From JBJXFE01 sp046153875 (lineage in GTDB: Bacteria > Planctomycetota > Phycisphaerae > Phycisphaerales > UBA1924): a stretch of DNA of 64,000 nt. Within the stretch, counting starts at the first letter, position 1; each line of letters begins with the position of its first letter. Location of the stretch: positions 85,811-149,810 of the forward strand of contig JBJXFE010000023.1 of the NCBI GenBank assembly GCA_046153875.1, written 5' to 3'. The translations under genes and the position numbers were made by a program. Of this stretch, positions 11,255 to 20,517 are shown piece after piece. Under the pieces are notes generated by a model. The model was given only the letters and a program-made list of their open reading frames with translations. It had not been told where the DNA came from and searched no databases.

Positions 11255-11644
11255 GTGGGCCAGACCACCAATCGTCGTCGGTTCGAGCGGTTCGCGGTGC
11301 GCCCGATGTACACGCCCATCGCGGTGCGACTGCTGTCGGAGCGCGAGTTCAGCCGGCTGGGCCACGCCTACGACGTGAGCGAGGGGGGGGCCCAGTTCGA
11401 GCTCGACGATCCCATCGCGCCGGGCACGCCCGTCGAGATACGGCTCGCGCTTCCCGCCGACGACGGCGGCGGCGAAGACGAGCACACCGTCACGGTGCGC
11501 GGGAACGTCGTGTGGGTCAGCCAGGACGCCGACGAACCGGGGCCCGTGCGCCTGGCCGCGGCGTTCCAGTCCTTCGAGGCCGGCGCGGACCGAGCACGGC
11601 TTCTCGGGGTGCTGTCGAGCGGGCGGTACGCCCGGGCCGCGTGA
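11255..11644 (+). CDS. PilZ domain protein (possible c-di-GMP effector)
   Basis: A 129-residue stand-alone PilZ domain. The c-di-GMP motifs are present: RRRFER near residues 7-12 (the R-x-x-x-R element) and DVSEGGAQFEL near 40-50 (the D/N-x-S-x-x-G element). A beta-barrel follows, with PGTPVEIRLALP and VRGNVVWVSQ. The GTG start at 11255 is preceded by GGAGG at a spacing of seven bases. The domain normally binds c-di-GMP and acts through protein partners in adhesion, motility or polysaccharide control. No partner is encoded next to it. Confidence 0.9.
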   Translation: MGQTTNRRRFERFAVRPMYTPIAVRLLSEREFSRLGHAYDVSEGGAQFELDDPIAPGTPVEIRLALPADDGGGEDEHTVTVRGNVVWVSQDADEPGPVRLAAAFQSFEAGADRARLLGVLSSGRYARAA

Positions 11645-11665
11645 CCATCCGCGTCGGCGTGGCGC

Positions 11666-12340
11666 TCAGCGGTTCGCGCCGAGTTCCGCGTTGATCGCGT
11701 CCATCTGATCGGTGACGCTCTTGAGGGCGGCCTCGCTGTCCGCGAGAGAGAGCTCGCGCACCTGCATCACGCGCTGGAGCACGGCGATGCGCGACGGGTC
11801 CTGACGGGCCTGCTGGGCCGCGTCGTGGTTGCGCTTGGCCTGATCCAGCAGTTGCTTCTGGTCCGCCAGCTCGCGGCTGAGCCGCTCGCGCTCGACATCG
11901 AGGTCGGCCAGGCGCTTGCGCTTGGCCTCGATCTCCGCGGCTCGGACGGGGTCGACCGCAGGAGCGGCCGGGCGATGAACGATCTCGCGCGCCGGGCTGC
12001 CCGCGGGCAGGTCGAGCTGCACGCTGGGGCGCTGGGCTTCGTTCGTAAAGGCGAGCGTCGGTCCGTCACCCGTGTTTGTCACCTTCAGCGACGTGCTGCC
12101 GCTCTCGTCGTACAGGGCGAGGTCGCCCGCGAGCACCTTGGCGGAATCCACCGTGTCGGCCTTGATAATGCCGGCGAGGATCGTGCCGGCCTCGATGATG
12201 TCGGCCTTGATGCGCGTGGGCTTAGGCTGCGCCGCGGCCAGCCCGAGCGCGACGCCGATCAGCGCCGCGGTGGTCACCAGAATCTTCAAGCGCCGGTTCT
12301 CGACTTCGAGGCGCGCCACCCGCTGTTCAATGCTGGCCAT
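11666..12340 (-). CDS. Membrane-anchored coiled-coil protein of unknown function
   Basis: A 224-residue protein with three parts. A short N-terminal heptad stretch (IEQRVARLEVENRRLK) leads into one membrane helix (ILVTTAALIGVALGLAAA). A beta-repeat-like middle (IKADIIEAGTILAGIIKADTVDSAKVLAGDLALYD) resembles the hexapeptide-like 'I-x-A-x-x-I' repeats of surface or phage-type fibres. A long C-terminal coiled coil follows from about residue 135, rich in Lys, Glu, Arg and Gln. I do not recognise a named family. It is probably anchored in the inner membrane with the coiled coil outside, but this topology is inferred. Confidence 0.75.
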   Translation of the reverse strand: MASIEQRVARLEVENRRLKILVTTAALIGVALGLAAAQPKPTRIKADIIEAGTILAGIIKADTVDSAKVLAGDLALYDESGSTSLKVTNTGDGPTLAFTNEAQRPSVQLDLPAGSPAREIVHRPAAPAVDPVRAAEIEAKRKRLADLDVERERLSRELADQKQLLDQAKRNHDAAQQARQDPSRIAVLQRVMQVRELSLADSEAALKSVTDQMDAINAELGANR

Positions 12341-12647
12341 CGCTGATCACCCTCCCGTTTGCTCGTCCTTGAGGCGGCGCGACACGATCGTGCCCCGCAC
12401 GCGGCCGTGCGTATCCCGAGACCCGGCAGGCGGTTGCGACCACACGCGGAACCCACCCCCCGATGCACCGGAGGTAAAGGGTACCACGATTCCCCGGCCA
12501 CGGCCCACCGAATTCGGGGCGGTAATCCGCGCGGAGATTATGCGGACGTTCGGGGCTACCGCCGCGCCCATGAGGCGATCGCTCATAGGTGGCCGACCCG
12601 CACGTGGTTATCCGATGCTGTGGACGCCCGGATCGCCCGGGCGTCCC
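12341..12647. other. Divergent intergenic region, no feature recognised
   Basis: About 307 bases separate the divergent coiled-coil gene and the subtilase gene. I see no convincing promoter pair, hairpin terminator or small gene here. An in-frame ATG at 12615 could extend the subtilase slightly. Confidence 0.5.
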
Positions 12648-15389
12648 ATGAATCGCCAGACACCCCACGACAAGCCCCGGCCCACGAGCGAGCTCGGAGC
12701 CTTGATCGAGCTGTTGGAGCCCCGCGAGCTCTTGGCGATCGACGTGCCGTGGGTCAACGGGCCGCTCTGGATCACGACGACGGCGTCCGCCGTGCCGCTG
12801 GGCCTGCCCTCGGCCACGGTGTCCACCGGCGGCGGGTGGGGATCGGGCGGCCTGGGCTTCTGGGACGACGGGCCGGCCGAATCGCTGATCAGCCTCGACG
12901 CGTTCCGCAACGACCCGCGGTTCGCTGGGATCGACGGTCACGGTGGCGCCGTGGCCGTGCTCGACACCGGGATCGACCTCAATCACCCGTTCTTCGGTCC
13001 GGACGCGGACGGCGACGGCGTGGCCGACCGGATCGTCTACCACCAGGACTTCGCCAATGGCGATGCGAGCGCGGCCGACTTCAACGGGCACGGGTCGCAC
13101 GTCTCGAGCATCATCGGGTCGGGCGACCCGACCCGTCCCGGCGTCGCGCCCGGCGCGGATCTGATCCACCTGAAGGTCTTCACCGACGCGGGGCCGGGGA
13201 CGTTCGCGTTCGTCGAGCGGGCGCTGCAATGGGTCGTAACGAACGCCGTCGCCCGGGACATCGTTGCGGTGAACATGTCGCTGGTGGACTCGCAGAACCA
13301 CGCCGGCGCGATCTCTCTCTACGGCATCGGCGACGAGTTGCGGGCGCTCGCGGAACTGGGCGTGATCGTCGTGTCCGCCGCGGGCAACGCTTTCTCGTCG
13401 TTCGCGGGCGCTCCCGGCGTCGCGTACCCGGCGGCCGATCCGTGGTCGCTCGCGGTCGGCGCCGTCTTCTCACAGTCGATCGGGGGCGTGACGTACGGCA
13501 GCGGGGCGCAGGCGTTCTCCAGCGGGCCGGACCGGCTCGCGCCGTTTTCGCAGCGCTCCGTGTCGCTCATCGACATCTTCGCGCCCGGCGCCCCGGTCTC
13601 GGCCGCCGGCCCGACCGGCGGCACGATGACGCTGCACGGCACGAGCCAGGCCGCTCCGCACGTTGCCGGGGTCGTCGCGCTGCTCCAGCAACTCGCGCAG
13701 AGCGTCCTGGGCCGCAAGTTGAGCTTCGGCGAGTTCCGCGACCTGCTGGCCGAGACCGGCGACGTCGTTATCGACGGCGACGACGAGGACGACAATGTCC
13801 CCAATACCGGGGCCGCGTTCCGGCGGCTCGACGTGCTGGCCCTGGCCGAGGCGGTGCTCTCGTCCGCCCCGCCGCAGAACGCCGAGATCGCGGTGCGCGA
13901 CAGCGGCGCGAACGTGATCGACGGCACGGGGCATGTGACGTTCGACCCCACGCAGCAGGGCACGCCCGTCTTCCGCACGATCACCGTGGTCAACCTCGGA
14001 CTCGAGCCCCTGACCCTCGCGGAGTTCACGACCCCGGCGGGGTTCTCGGTCGTCTCGGGATTCGGCGCGGCGACGCTCGCCGCCGGGGCCTCGACCGCGT
14101 TCACCGTGCGCCTCAACGCGACCGGTGTCGGCACGATCACGGGCACGCTTTCGTTCGAGAACAACGACGCGGACGAGAACACGTTCGACATCGTGCTGAC
14201 CGGGGCCGTTTCGGGGCCGACGACGTTCATCGACGACGGCGGCGCCGGCTTCACGCAGGTCGGCCCGTGGACGACGACCGCCGGGGGGTACCTGAACGAC
14301 GGACGCACGACGCCGAGCGGCGGCGGCGCGAACATCGCCGCGTGGACGTTCCCCGCCCTTCCGGCGGGCCTCTACCGCGTCAGCGTGACGTTCGCCCCCG
14401 AGACCACCCATGCCACGAACGCGTTGTTCACCATCCACAACGGCGCGATCACCGCGGGCAAGCGGTTCATGAATCAGCGCGTCGCGCCGGACGACCGTAC
14501 GGACCAGGGCCGCGCCTGGGAGGACGTGGGCGTCTTCCATCTCAACGCGGGCCATCCGCTGATCGTGCGGCTCACGAACAAGGCGAACGGGCCCGTGATC
14601 GCGGACGGCGTGCGCGTCGAGCGGGTCGGCAACCTGCCGGCCGGGCCTGAGGTCATGCTCTTCCAGGGCGAAACGGAGCTGGGCGACGGCATCGGGGCCG
14701 TCGGCTTCGGCGTCACCGCGGCGCTCACCTCCGTCACACGCGTCTTCACCGTCGCCAACGTCGGCGGCGCGAACCTCGTGCTCAATCCCGCGATCACGCT
14801 CCCCGCGGGGTACGCGCTCGCCGCGGGGCTCGGCTCAACGGTGCTCGCGCCCGGAACGACCGCGATGTTCAGCGTACGCCTCGTCGCGGCCTCGGTCGGC
14901 GCGTTCTCCGGTGGCCTGGTTCTGGACAACAACGACGCGAACGAAGGGCCGTTCAACGTCACCCTGACCGGTTCCGTCGCGGCGATCTTCCGCGACGACG
15001 GAGACCCGGGATTCGCCTCCGTCGGCACGTGGTCGGTCACGTCCGGTGGGCACCTTAACGACACGCGCTCGGCGGGGAGCGGAACCGGGTCCGGCGCCGC
15101 GACGTGGACCTTCGCGGGGCTGACCGCGGGTCGCTACCGCGTGAGCATCACCTACAAGCCGGGCGGCACCCGCGCGACAAACGCGCCCATCACGCTGTTC
15201 AACGGCGCCACATCGCTCGGGACCATCGCCGTCAACCAGCGTCTGCTCATCCAGCACCGCTTCGACGCGAACCGCTGGTGGCGCGACCTGGGCGAGTTCG
15301 ACATCACGTCGGGGACGCTCGTCCTGCGCCTGAACAACCTGGCGAACGGCTCGGTCGTGGCCGACGGCGTGCGCATCGAACCGCTGTGA
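12648..15389 (+). CDS. Secreted subtilisin-like protease (S8) with LEPRxLLA N-terminus and paired surface modules
   Basis: A 913-residue secreted serine protease. The N-terminus carries ELLEPRELLAIDVPW, the LEPRxLL motif found at the start of large planctomycete surface proteins in place of an ordinary signal peptide. The catalytic triad is complete: Asp106 in AVLDTGID, His148 in NGHGSHVSS and Ser333 in HGTSQAAPHVAG. After the protease domain come two copies of a two-part module. Each has a 'choice-of-anchor D'-like Ig domain (ITVVNLGLEPLTL...; FTVANVGGANLVL...) followed by a golvesin/xanthan-lyase-type beta domain (FIDDGGAGFTQVGPW...; FRDDGDPGFASVGTW...). The modules probably bind carbohydrate or anchor the protease. 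I chose ATG 12648, since ATGs further upstream add non-conserved sequence. Confidence 0.9.
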   Translation: MNRQTPHDKPRPTSELGALIELLEPRELLAIDVPWVNGPLWITTTASAVPLGLPSATVSTGGGWGSGGLGFWDDGPAESLISLDAFRNDPRFAGIDGHGGAVAVLDTGIDLNHPFFGPDADGDGVADRIVYHQDFANGDASAADFNGHGSHVSSIIGSGDPTRPGVAPGADLIHLKVFTDAGPGTFAFVERALQWVVTNAVARDIVAVNMSLVDSQNHAGAISLYGIGDELRALAELGVIVVSAAGNAFSSFAGAPGVAYPAADPWSLAVGAVFSQSIGGVTYGSGAQAFSSGPDRLAPFSQRSVSLIDIFAPGAPVSAAGPTGGTMTLHGTSQAAPHVAGVVALLQQLAQSVLGRKLSFGEFRDLLAETGDVVIDGDDEDDNVPNTGAAFRRLDVLALAEAVLSSAPPQNAEIAVRDSGANVIDGTGHVTFDPTQQGTPVFRTITVVNLGLEPLTLAEFTTPAGFSVVSGFGAATLAAGASTAFTVRLNATGVGTITGTLSFENNDADENTFDIVLTGAVSGPTTFIDDGGAGFTQVGPWTTTAGGYLNDGRTTPSGGGANIAAWTFPALPAGLYRVSVTFAPETTHATNALFTIHNGAITAGKRFMNQRVAPDDRTDQGRAWEDVGVFHLNAGHPLIVRLTNKANGPVIADGVRVERVGNLPAGPEVMLFQGETELGDGIGAVGFGVTAALTSVTRVFTVANVGGANLVLNPAITLPAGYALAAGLGSTVLAPGTTAMFSVRLVAASVGAFSGGLVLDNNDANEGPFNVTLTGSVAAIFRDDGDPGFASVGTWSVTSGGHLNDTRSAGSGTGSGAATWTFAGLTAGRYRVSITYKPGGTRATNAPITLFNGATSLGTIAVNQRLLIQHRFDANRWWRDLGEFDITSGTLVLRLNNLANGSVVADGVRIEPL

Positions 15390-15396
15390 TGGCGGT

Positions 15397-16740
15397 TCAC
15401 CGCCCCCCGCGCTCCATCAACCGGCGCATCTGCTCGATCTGCGTCTGGATCATCGCCTTCATCATGGGGCGCATCTGTTTCACCCCGCCGCGCGGCAGCC
15501 CCTCGCTCTCGGGCGTGATGGTGATGGCCGCGAACCACGTGTCGTCGCCGGCGGTGTAGCCCAGCTCGCCCAGCCGCGTCTCGAGGTCCGGCAGGTGCCC
15601 CGCGCCGTAGATGATGCCGACGGTGCGGACACCCGGCTCGCGCTCGAGGATCCCGTTCAGGTCCCCGATGACCACCGAGTTGCGGTCGAGCAGGATGACG
15701 TTCATCATCGCGTTCATGCCGCCCGGCATGACCTTGAACAACTCGTCCGCGCGCGAGAGCATCTCCACGAGCATGAGCTTGAACATTGCACGCCCCTGGG
15801 GGCTCGACGCGATCATCCTGATGACCACGCCGGCGAGCTTGCCCATGAACGAGCTTCCGTCGAGCATGGTGAAGAGCGCCCCGCCGTCCGCCCCGGCCTC
15901 CTCCAGGCGGCGCTGCACCTGGTCGATCGAAAGGTCGCTGTTGCGCCAGTTCGGCTTGTCGTGGCGCATCGCCTCGAGCTGGAACACGAGCCCGAACGCG
16001 TCGGCGAGCTGCTCCTGGATGCCGTCGCCCTCGCCGCGCTCCTCGCGCGTGACCGGCTTCTGCGTCGAATACTTCAGGTCCGTCGCGTTGCCCTCGCCCC
16101 CCTCGGCCCCGTCCGCGCCGAGGCTGATGAAGTCGATCGGTGCGGCCCGGCGCGGACGCCGCTTCTCGCCCTCGGCGGTCGGGGGCGGCGCGGGCGGGTC
16201 CGGCACGTACGCGATCGCGTTCCCCCAGGCGTCGCGCATCGCGAGCCGCACCAGCGACGCGATGTTCTCGTCCAGGCCGTCGCCGAGCGTCTCGATAGAC
16301 GCCGGGTATACCCCGGTCTCGGCCTTGCGCTTCTCGGCGACCACGGCCAGGAAGCGCAGGCGACGTTCGGTCTTCTTGGCGCGGGCCGCGTCGTCCAGCT
16401 CGCCGTCGTGCACCTCGGCCCCTGAGCCCGCGGGCTTGACCTGCTCGAAGAGCACCACGTCCTTCGCATCAAGAAACGCCTGGAGCCCGTCGTAGAAGGA
16501 CTGGTCGGCGATATGGACCGCGCCCACGAGCCAGACGGCGGGCTTGGCGGGATCGCCCGGCGTGAACCGACGCGCGGCGACTTCCAGCGTGGCCGAGTCG
16601 CCGCCGCGAGCGTCGGTCACGCGGAGATAGGGGCGCGGTGCGCCATCGTCCTGGGCGCGCGCGGAACTCGGGCACCACACCGACGCCGCCAGCACCGCCG
16701 CCGCGAACCCCAGACACCCGGCCGAACGCACCTGCTCCAT
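15397..16740 (-). CDS. Secreted TraB/TIKI-like protein with a GspG-like insert
   Basis: A 447-residue protein. It has a signal peptide (CLGFAAAVLAASVWCPSSARA). The flanks match the TraB/GumN/TIKI metalloprotease-like fold: VWLVGAVHIADQSFYDGLQ near 69-87, and RTVGIIYGAGHLPDLETRLGEL near the C-terminus. Residues about 123-225 instead look like the C-terminal domain of the type II secretion major pseudopilin GspG: RRLRFLAVVAEKRKAETGVYP, RDAWGNAIAYVPDP and FISLGADGAEGGEGNATDL. That is the family's calcium-binding 'DPWGNP...SLGADGxEGGEGxxxDI' block, but without the pilin N-helix. I chose ATG 16740 for its upstream GGAG and for the signal peptide that then starts the protein. The function is unknown. 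Confidence 0.75.
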   Translation of the reverse strand: MEQVRSAGCLGFAAAVLAASVWCPSSARAQDDGAPRPYLRVTDARGGDSATLEVAARRFTPGDPAKPAVWLVGAVHIADQSFYDGLQAFLDAKDVVLFEQVKPAGSGAEVHDGELDDAARAKKTERRLRFLAVVAEKRKAETGVYPASIETLGDGLDENIASLVRLAMRDAWGNAIAYVPDPPAPPPTAEGEKRRPRRAAPIDFISLGADGAEGGEGNATDLKYSTQKPVTREERGEGDGIQEQLADAFGLVFQLEAMRHDKPNWRNSDLSIDQVQRRLEEAGADGGALFTMLDGSSFMGKLAGVVIRMIASSPQGRAMFKLMLVEMLSRADELFKVMPGGMNAMMNVILLDRNSVVIGDLNGILEREPGVRTVGIIYGAGHLPDLETRLGELGYTAGDDTWFAAITITPESEGLPRGGVKQMRPMMKAMIQTQIEQMRRLMERGGR

Positions 16741-16815
16741 CGTGGCGACTCCCGGTCGGCCCATCCGCGGGGCCGCGTCTCATCGTAGGTGATACCGGGT
16801 GGCCCCTGTCCAGCG

Positions 16816-17244
16816 TTACGCGGCGATCCGGCGCGTGGCGTCCTGGAGCTTCAGGACGAACCGATCCACACGCTCGTCGTCGCCGACACCGCGATGGGCC
16901 TTGACCGCCTCGTTCAGCGCGTGCTCGCTGAGCAGAATCGCCGTGGGCACGGCCTGGCCGTGCGCCGCGGCCAACTCGCGCACGAGGGCACGGTCCGCGC
17001 GCGAGAGCCCGAGTGCACGCGACAGGATGCGGAACGCCTCGTCGCCCGGGTCGTCGGGCCTCGACCGCCGCCATACCACGACGGCCACCGCGATGACGAT
17101 GCAGGCCCCGGCGATCGCCAGCAGACTCGCCCAGGGGATAACGAGCGCCGCGGGCGTCGCATTGGGATCGACGAACTCGATCACGCCTTCGCGCGTCGGG
17201 GCGACGAGCATCGCGACTACAAAGTGAAGCCCCGCGGCGATCAT
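16816..17244 (-). CDS. Membrane protein of unknown function
   Basis: A 142-residue protein with a hydrophobic N-terminus (MIAAGLHFVVAMLVA), a strong membrane helix (LVIPWASLLAIAGACIVIAVAVVVW) and a basic cytoplasmic helical tail. It overlaps the upstream HEAT-repeat gene by four bases (ATGA, 17241-17244), so the two are translated together and probably act together. I do not recognise the family. Confidence 0.8.
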   Translation of the reverse strand: MIAAGLHFVVAMLVAPTREGVIEFVDPNATPAALVIPWASLLAIAGACIVIAVAVVVWRRSRPDDPGDEAFRILSRALGLSRADRALVRELAAAHGQAVPTAILLSEHALNEAVKAHRGVGDDERVDRFVLKLQDATRRIAA

Positions 17245-19433
17245 GCCCGATCCTCCGCCGTCACGCGGTCACGCCAACGAGTCCGCATCGCGGCCAGGGC
17301 TCGCCGGGCGCAGCGGTCGGCCCGTACGCGGACGGCCGGCTCGGGCTCCTCCTTCGCCAGCCCGGCGACGCGCACGGCCAGTTCGTTCCAGCCGTGGCGC
17401 TCCGACCCGCCGCGCGCCAGCACCCGCTCCGCAAGCCACAGCGCCGCGACGCGGTGCATGGGGCGATCGTCGCTGAGCATCGACGCGAGCTCCGCACCGG
17501 GATCAACGGCGGCGGCGCCCGACGCGTTGGCCACCCCGTCCAGCAGCGCCCTGATCGCGTTCGCCCGCACGCGGTGGTGACGGTCATGCTTGAGCTCGAC
17601 GAGGGCGAACTTGCTCGGCGGCCCGATCGTTGAGGAAGGCGGGGCCGCGAAGAAGCCGTGGCGGCGCCCCTGTCGGACGAAGGCCTCCACGGCGTTGGCC
17701 CGCACGCGGGGGACGGGGTGCGCCAGCGCAGCATGAATCGTGGACCGCGCGGTCTGCGTATCGAGGTCGCCCAGCGCGGTGGTCGCCGCCGCGGCGGCCC
17801 GCTCGGGGGGGGGGCTCGGCGACTCGCCCGGGCCGGTCACCAAGGCTGTCAGCTCCTGCTCCAGCTCGCCGGCGACGCCCAGCCGCCGGGCGACGACGAT
17901 CGCGGCGCAGCGCAGCGCGGCGTCGTCGAACGCAAGCCGCGCGCGCAGCTCCGTAAGCACGCCCGCCCGGTCCGCGACGAGGCTCCGGCGCAGCCCCACA
18001 CGCGACGCCGCCGAATCGGCAGCCCATGGGTCCGCGCGATCCAGCTCGTCGGCCGCGATCCAGCGGACCACAGCGTGGGGCGATCGCGCGAGGGCCCGCC
18101 ACCGCCACGCCGGCTGCTCTCCCTCCACACTGGTCAGGCCCGCGCCCGAGGCCGCGACAACGGCGTGACGGGCCACGCGCTCGTCCGCGTCGAAGCAGTA
18201 GTCCACCGCGTGACCGGGCGGCACGGCCCGCGCCGCGGCGTGCCGAACGGCCGCGTCCGGGTCCGCGAGCAGCGGTTCGAGGGCCTTCGCGCGGGCCGCA
18301 TCGGCGGCGAGCAGCGCGCCAGCCAGCCTCGGCAACCCGCGACGCGCCGCGAGGGTCAGGCGCGTGATGCCCGCGCCGATCGGCAGCGGACCGCCCGTGG
18401 GCTGGCGCGGGGCACCCGCCGCGAGCATCCCCGCCCGGCGCGCCCGCATCGGATTCGCCAACAGGTGCGACCGCACGAGCACCGCCTCGTGGTCCTCGCG
18501 GGTCGCGGCGCGGGCCACGCGGTCCAGGGCCGCCGTGGTCACCGATCCCCCGCTTTCGCCGAGCCATTCCCACGCGCGGGCACGCATCCGGGCGTCGCTC
18601 GATCGACGCACCACCGCGCGAAGAGCCAGGTGGCTCTCGTGCTCGCGGTCCTCGAACCAGCGGGAGAGCGGGGCGTGCCCGCCCGCGTCGGCCCGCCGGC
18701 CCCGCGACCGCCGCGGGAGGTCCAGGAGGAGCGCCGCCGACTCCAGCACCCCGCGCCGGCGGTGATCGCGGAACGCCCTCGCGGCGTCCGCGACGGCCCC
18801 GTCGAGCGTCTCGTCCGCCGTCTCGTCGCCGATCCGCCCCGCGCCCCGGCTCAGCGCGAACTCAACAAGCCGGCGCAACGAGCGCTCCGCCGCGTCGGCC
18901 ACGCGTGCATCGCGGTCGAGGATCATGACCGCCAACGGACGCGCGAGCCCCGGATCGACGAGGTCGCCGAGCGCCTCCGCCGCCGAGCGTCGATCGCCGG
19001 AGCTCGGCAACGCGGGCGACGCGTTGACCAGGCGCCGCCACCGCCGGCTCAACTCGTCGCGGCGCACGAGTTCACCCGCCCACACACGCTGGGGCTCGCT
19101 CAGGTAGCCCCAGCCGGAAAGGAGCGCCCGGGCCGCGTCGTCGAGCACGCGCGCCGTCGCGCCCGAGAACAGCACGCCATGGCCGATGCGTGCCAGGTCG
19201 CCGATCGTCCGCGCGCGGCCCCGAAGGGCCCGTCGGGCCGCCTCGGCCTCGACGACGTCGCGCACGGTCGACAGCACAGCGGTCGTGATGAACTCGCGCT
19301 CGGCGGCCGACGCCGAAGGCAGGACACCGATCAACGCCGCGCAGCGAGCCCGCGGCCGGAGCCGCCGGATCAGCCGCAGGCGCGCGACCGGAGTTGGACG
19401 TTCGGTGAAGATTGGACTTGAGTTCTCGGCCAC
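17241..19433 (-). CDS. HEAT-repeat protein
   Basis: A 730-residue Ala/Arg-rich helical repeat protein. Repeats of the PBS-lyase/HEAT type are visible, e.g. LLADPDAAVRHAAARAVPPG, RDARVADAAERSLRRLVEFA and ALAHPVPRVRANAVEAFVRQG. Such superhelical scaffolds mediate protein-protein contacts. No catalytic motif or signal peptide was found, so a cytoplasmic scaffold is most likely. Its only coupled neighbour is the small membrane protein that overlaps its stop codon, which may dock the scaffold to the membrane. The composition (about a quarter Arg plus Ala) matches neighbouring core genes. Confidence 0.82.
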   Translation of the reverse strand: MAENSSPIFTERPTPVARLRLIRRLRPRARCAALIGVLPSASAAEREFITTAVLSTVRDVVEAEAARRALRGRARTIGDLARIGHGVLFSGATARVLDDAARALLSGWGYLSEPQRVWAGELVRRDELSRRWRRLVNASPALPSSGDRRSAAEALGDLVDPGLARPLAVMILDRDARVADAAERSLRRLVEFALSRGAGRIGDETADETLDGAVADAARAFRDHRRRGVLESAALLLDLPRRSRGRRADAGGHAPLSRWFEDREHESHLALRAVVRRSSDARMRARAWEWLGESGGSVTTAALDRVARAATREDHEAVLVRSHLLANPMRARRAGMLAAGAPRQPTGGPLPIGAGITRLTLAARRGLPRLAGALLAADAARAKALEPLLADPDAAVRHAAARAVPPGHAVDYCFDADERVARHAVVAASGAGLTSVEGEQPAWRWRALARSPHAVVRWIAADELDRADPWAADSAASRVGLRRSLVADRAGVLTELRARLAFDDAALRCAAIVVARRLGVAGELEQELTALVTGPGESPSPPPERAAAAATTALGDLDTQTARSTIHAALAHPVPRVRANAVEAFVRQGRRHGFFAAPPSSTIGPPSKFALVELKHDRHHRVRANAIRALLDGVANASGAAAVDPGAELASMLSDDRPMHRVAALWLAERVLARGGSERHGWNELAVRVAGLAKEEPEPAVRVRADRCARRALAAMRTRWRDRVTAEDRA

Positions 19434-19672
19434 GGGTCGCTACTCTGTACCCGGTTTCCGGACGGTACCGACCTCAACCTATGGTGGATGATACCGCACG
19501 TGGGCCAGCGGTTGTGGATCGGGGGACGGAATGTCGGCGCGAGGTGCTGTTTTGACTCGTGGCGGGCGGCGCCGATGACCTTCAGCAGTTGACCCTCGCG
19601 GGCTTCGCTCACCCGCGGGACGACAACCCGCGGCTCGTTTGTTGGCCGAGCCGAGACGGAGTCCGCACGCCC

Positions 19673-20215
19673 ATGACCCTCCCGCTGAAGCCCAACAGCC
19701 TTCAGAGCTACCAGACGATCCTGTACGGGCGGGCCCTCCACCCGGAGTTTTTCCCGCTCAAGGGCCGGCGCGTGCTGCGGCACGGCGACTACGAGTTGGA
19801 ACTGTGGATCATGTCCGGGTCGCACCTGCTCCGCTTCGAACGCGGGCCGCTCGTCGCGTCCGAGCTTGTCACCGATCAGGACGGCAACCTGCCCGATGCG
19901 GGCGTGGTCACGGCGTTCCTCTGCGCCGGTGAACGCGACTTCGAGCACCGGTTCGAGAAGCCGGGCGTGGTCTACATGACCAGTGTCCAGACCGAGTCGC
20001 TCTCCGACAACCTCTACGAATCCACGATGGAGGAACTGCTCGAGTTCGCGGGCGAGAACGAGGCCCTGGTCCACCGCTGGGAGGATGAGGCCGGGCCCTG
20101 CGTCTCCATCCTCGATGCGCAGACGTACAACCGCGAGGTCCACGTGCAGGCGTACCACATGGTCGGGCACGGGGGCATCGTCCTGCGAACGCAGTCGATC
20201 TTCGAGCACAAGTGA
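19673..20215 (+). CDS. Conserved hypothetical protein (possible DUF2617-like)
   Basis: A 180-residue soluble protein with SLQSYQTILYGRALHPEFFPLKGRR near the start, then GDYELELWIMSGSHLLRFERG, and ending in VHVQAYHMVGHGGIVLRTQSIFEHK. The 'LYGRALHPE' opening and overall size recall DUF2617, but I am not certain. The ATG at 19673 is used because the longer open frame upstream is not conserved-looking. No signal peptide or membrane helix is present. It stands alone about 300 bases before ileS on the same strand. Confidence 0.75.
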   Translation: MTLPLKPNSLQSYQTILYGRALHPEFFPLKGRRVLRHGDYELELWIMSGSHLLRFERGPLVASELVTDQDGNLPDAGVVTAFLCAGERDFEHRFEKPGVVYMTSVQTESLSDNLYESTMEELLEFAGENEALVHRWEDEAGPCVSILDAQTYNREVHVQAYHMVGHGGIVLRTQSIFEHK

Positions 20216-20517
20216 AGCGGTCCGTCCGAGGCCACCTTCGCGAGTCCGGGCTCACAACGCATCATTCACGGTGCTTGACCGGTCCGATCCGGCCGATATG
20301 TTTCCCGCATGACCCGCGCCCTCGCCATCCCGGCGATCCGAATTAGCCGGCCCCGCTTGGGGTAGCGCCGCGGGTCCCGCCACACCGACGCGATCCGCCG
20401 CCCAACCCTGAGGCGGGGCCTTCGCGCTGTCGGTCGTACTCCGTTCCCATACCATTGACCCCCTCCCTCACCGCCGGAATGGCGCCGCAGCGCGCACCGG
20501 CGACGGAGATTCCCGCC
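20216..20517. other. ileS 5' region
   Basis: A 302-base gap contains a candidate promoter (20275-20302) and a leader of about 200 bases. I looked for a T-box antiterminator, since these often precede ileS, and found only a weak GGGGTAGCGCCGCGG resemblance that I do not accept. Confidence 0.4.
20275..20302 (+). promoter_or_regulatory. Candidate sigma70-like promoter for ileS
   Basis: TTGACC (20275-20280), a 16-base spacer and TATGTT (20297-20302), on the correct strand upstream of ileS. Confidence 0.4.

Noticed and set aside
20309..20517. Possible T-box antiterminator before ileS (GGGGTAGCGCCGCGG)
   Set aside because: Only a partial match to the T-box core, no specifier loop or terminator could be drawn, and T-boxes are not expected in this phylum.
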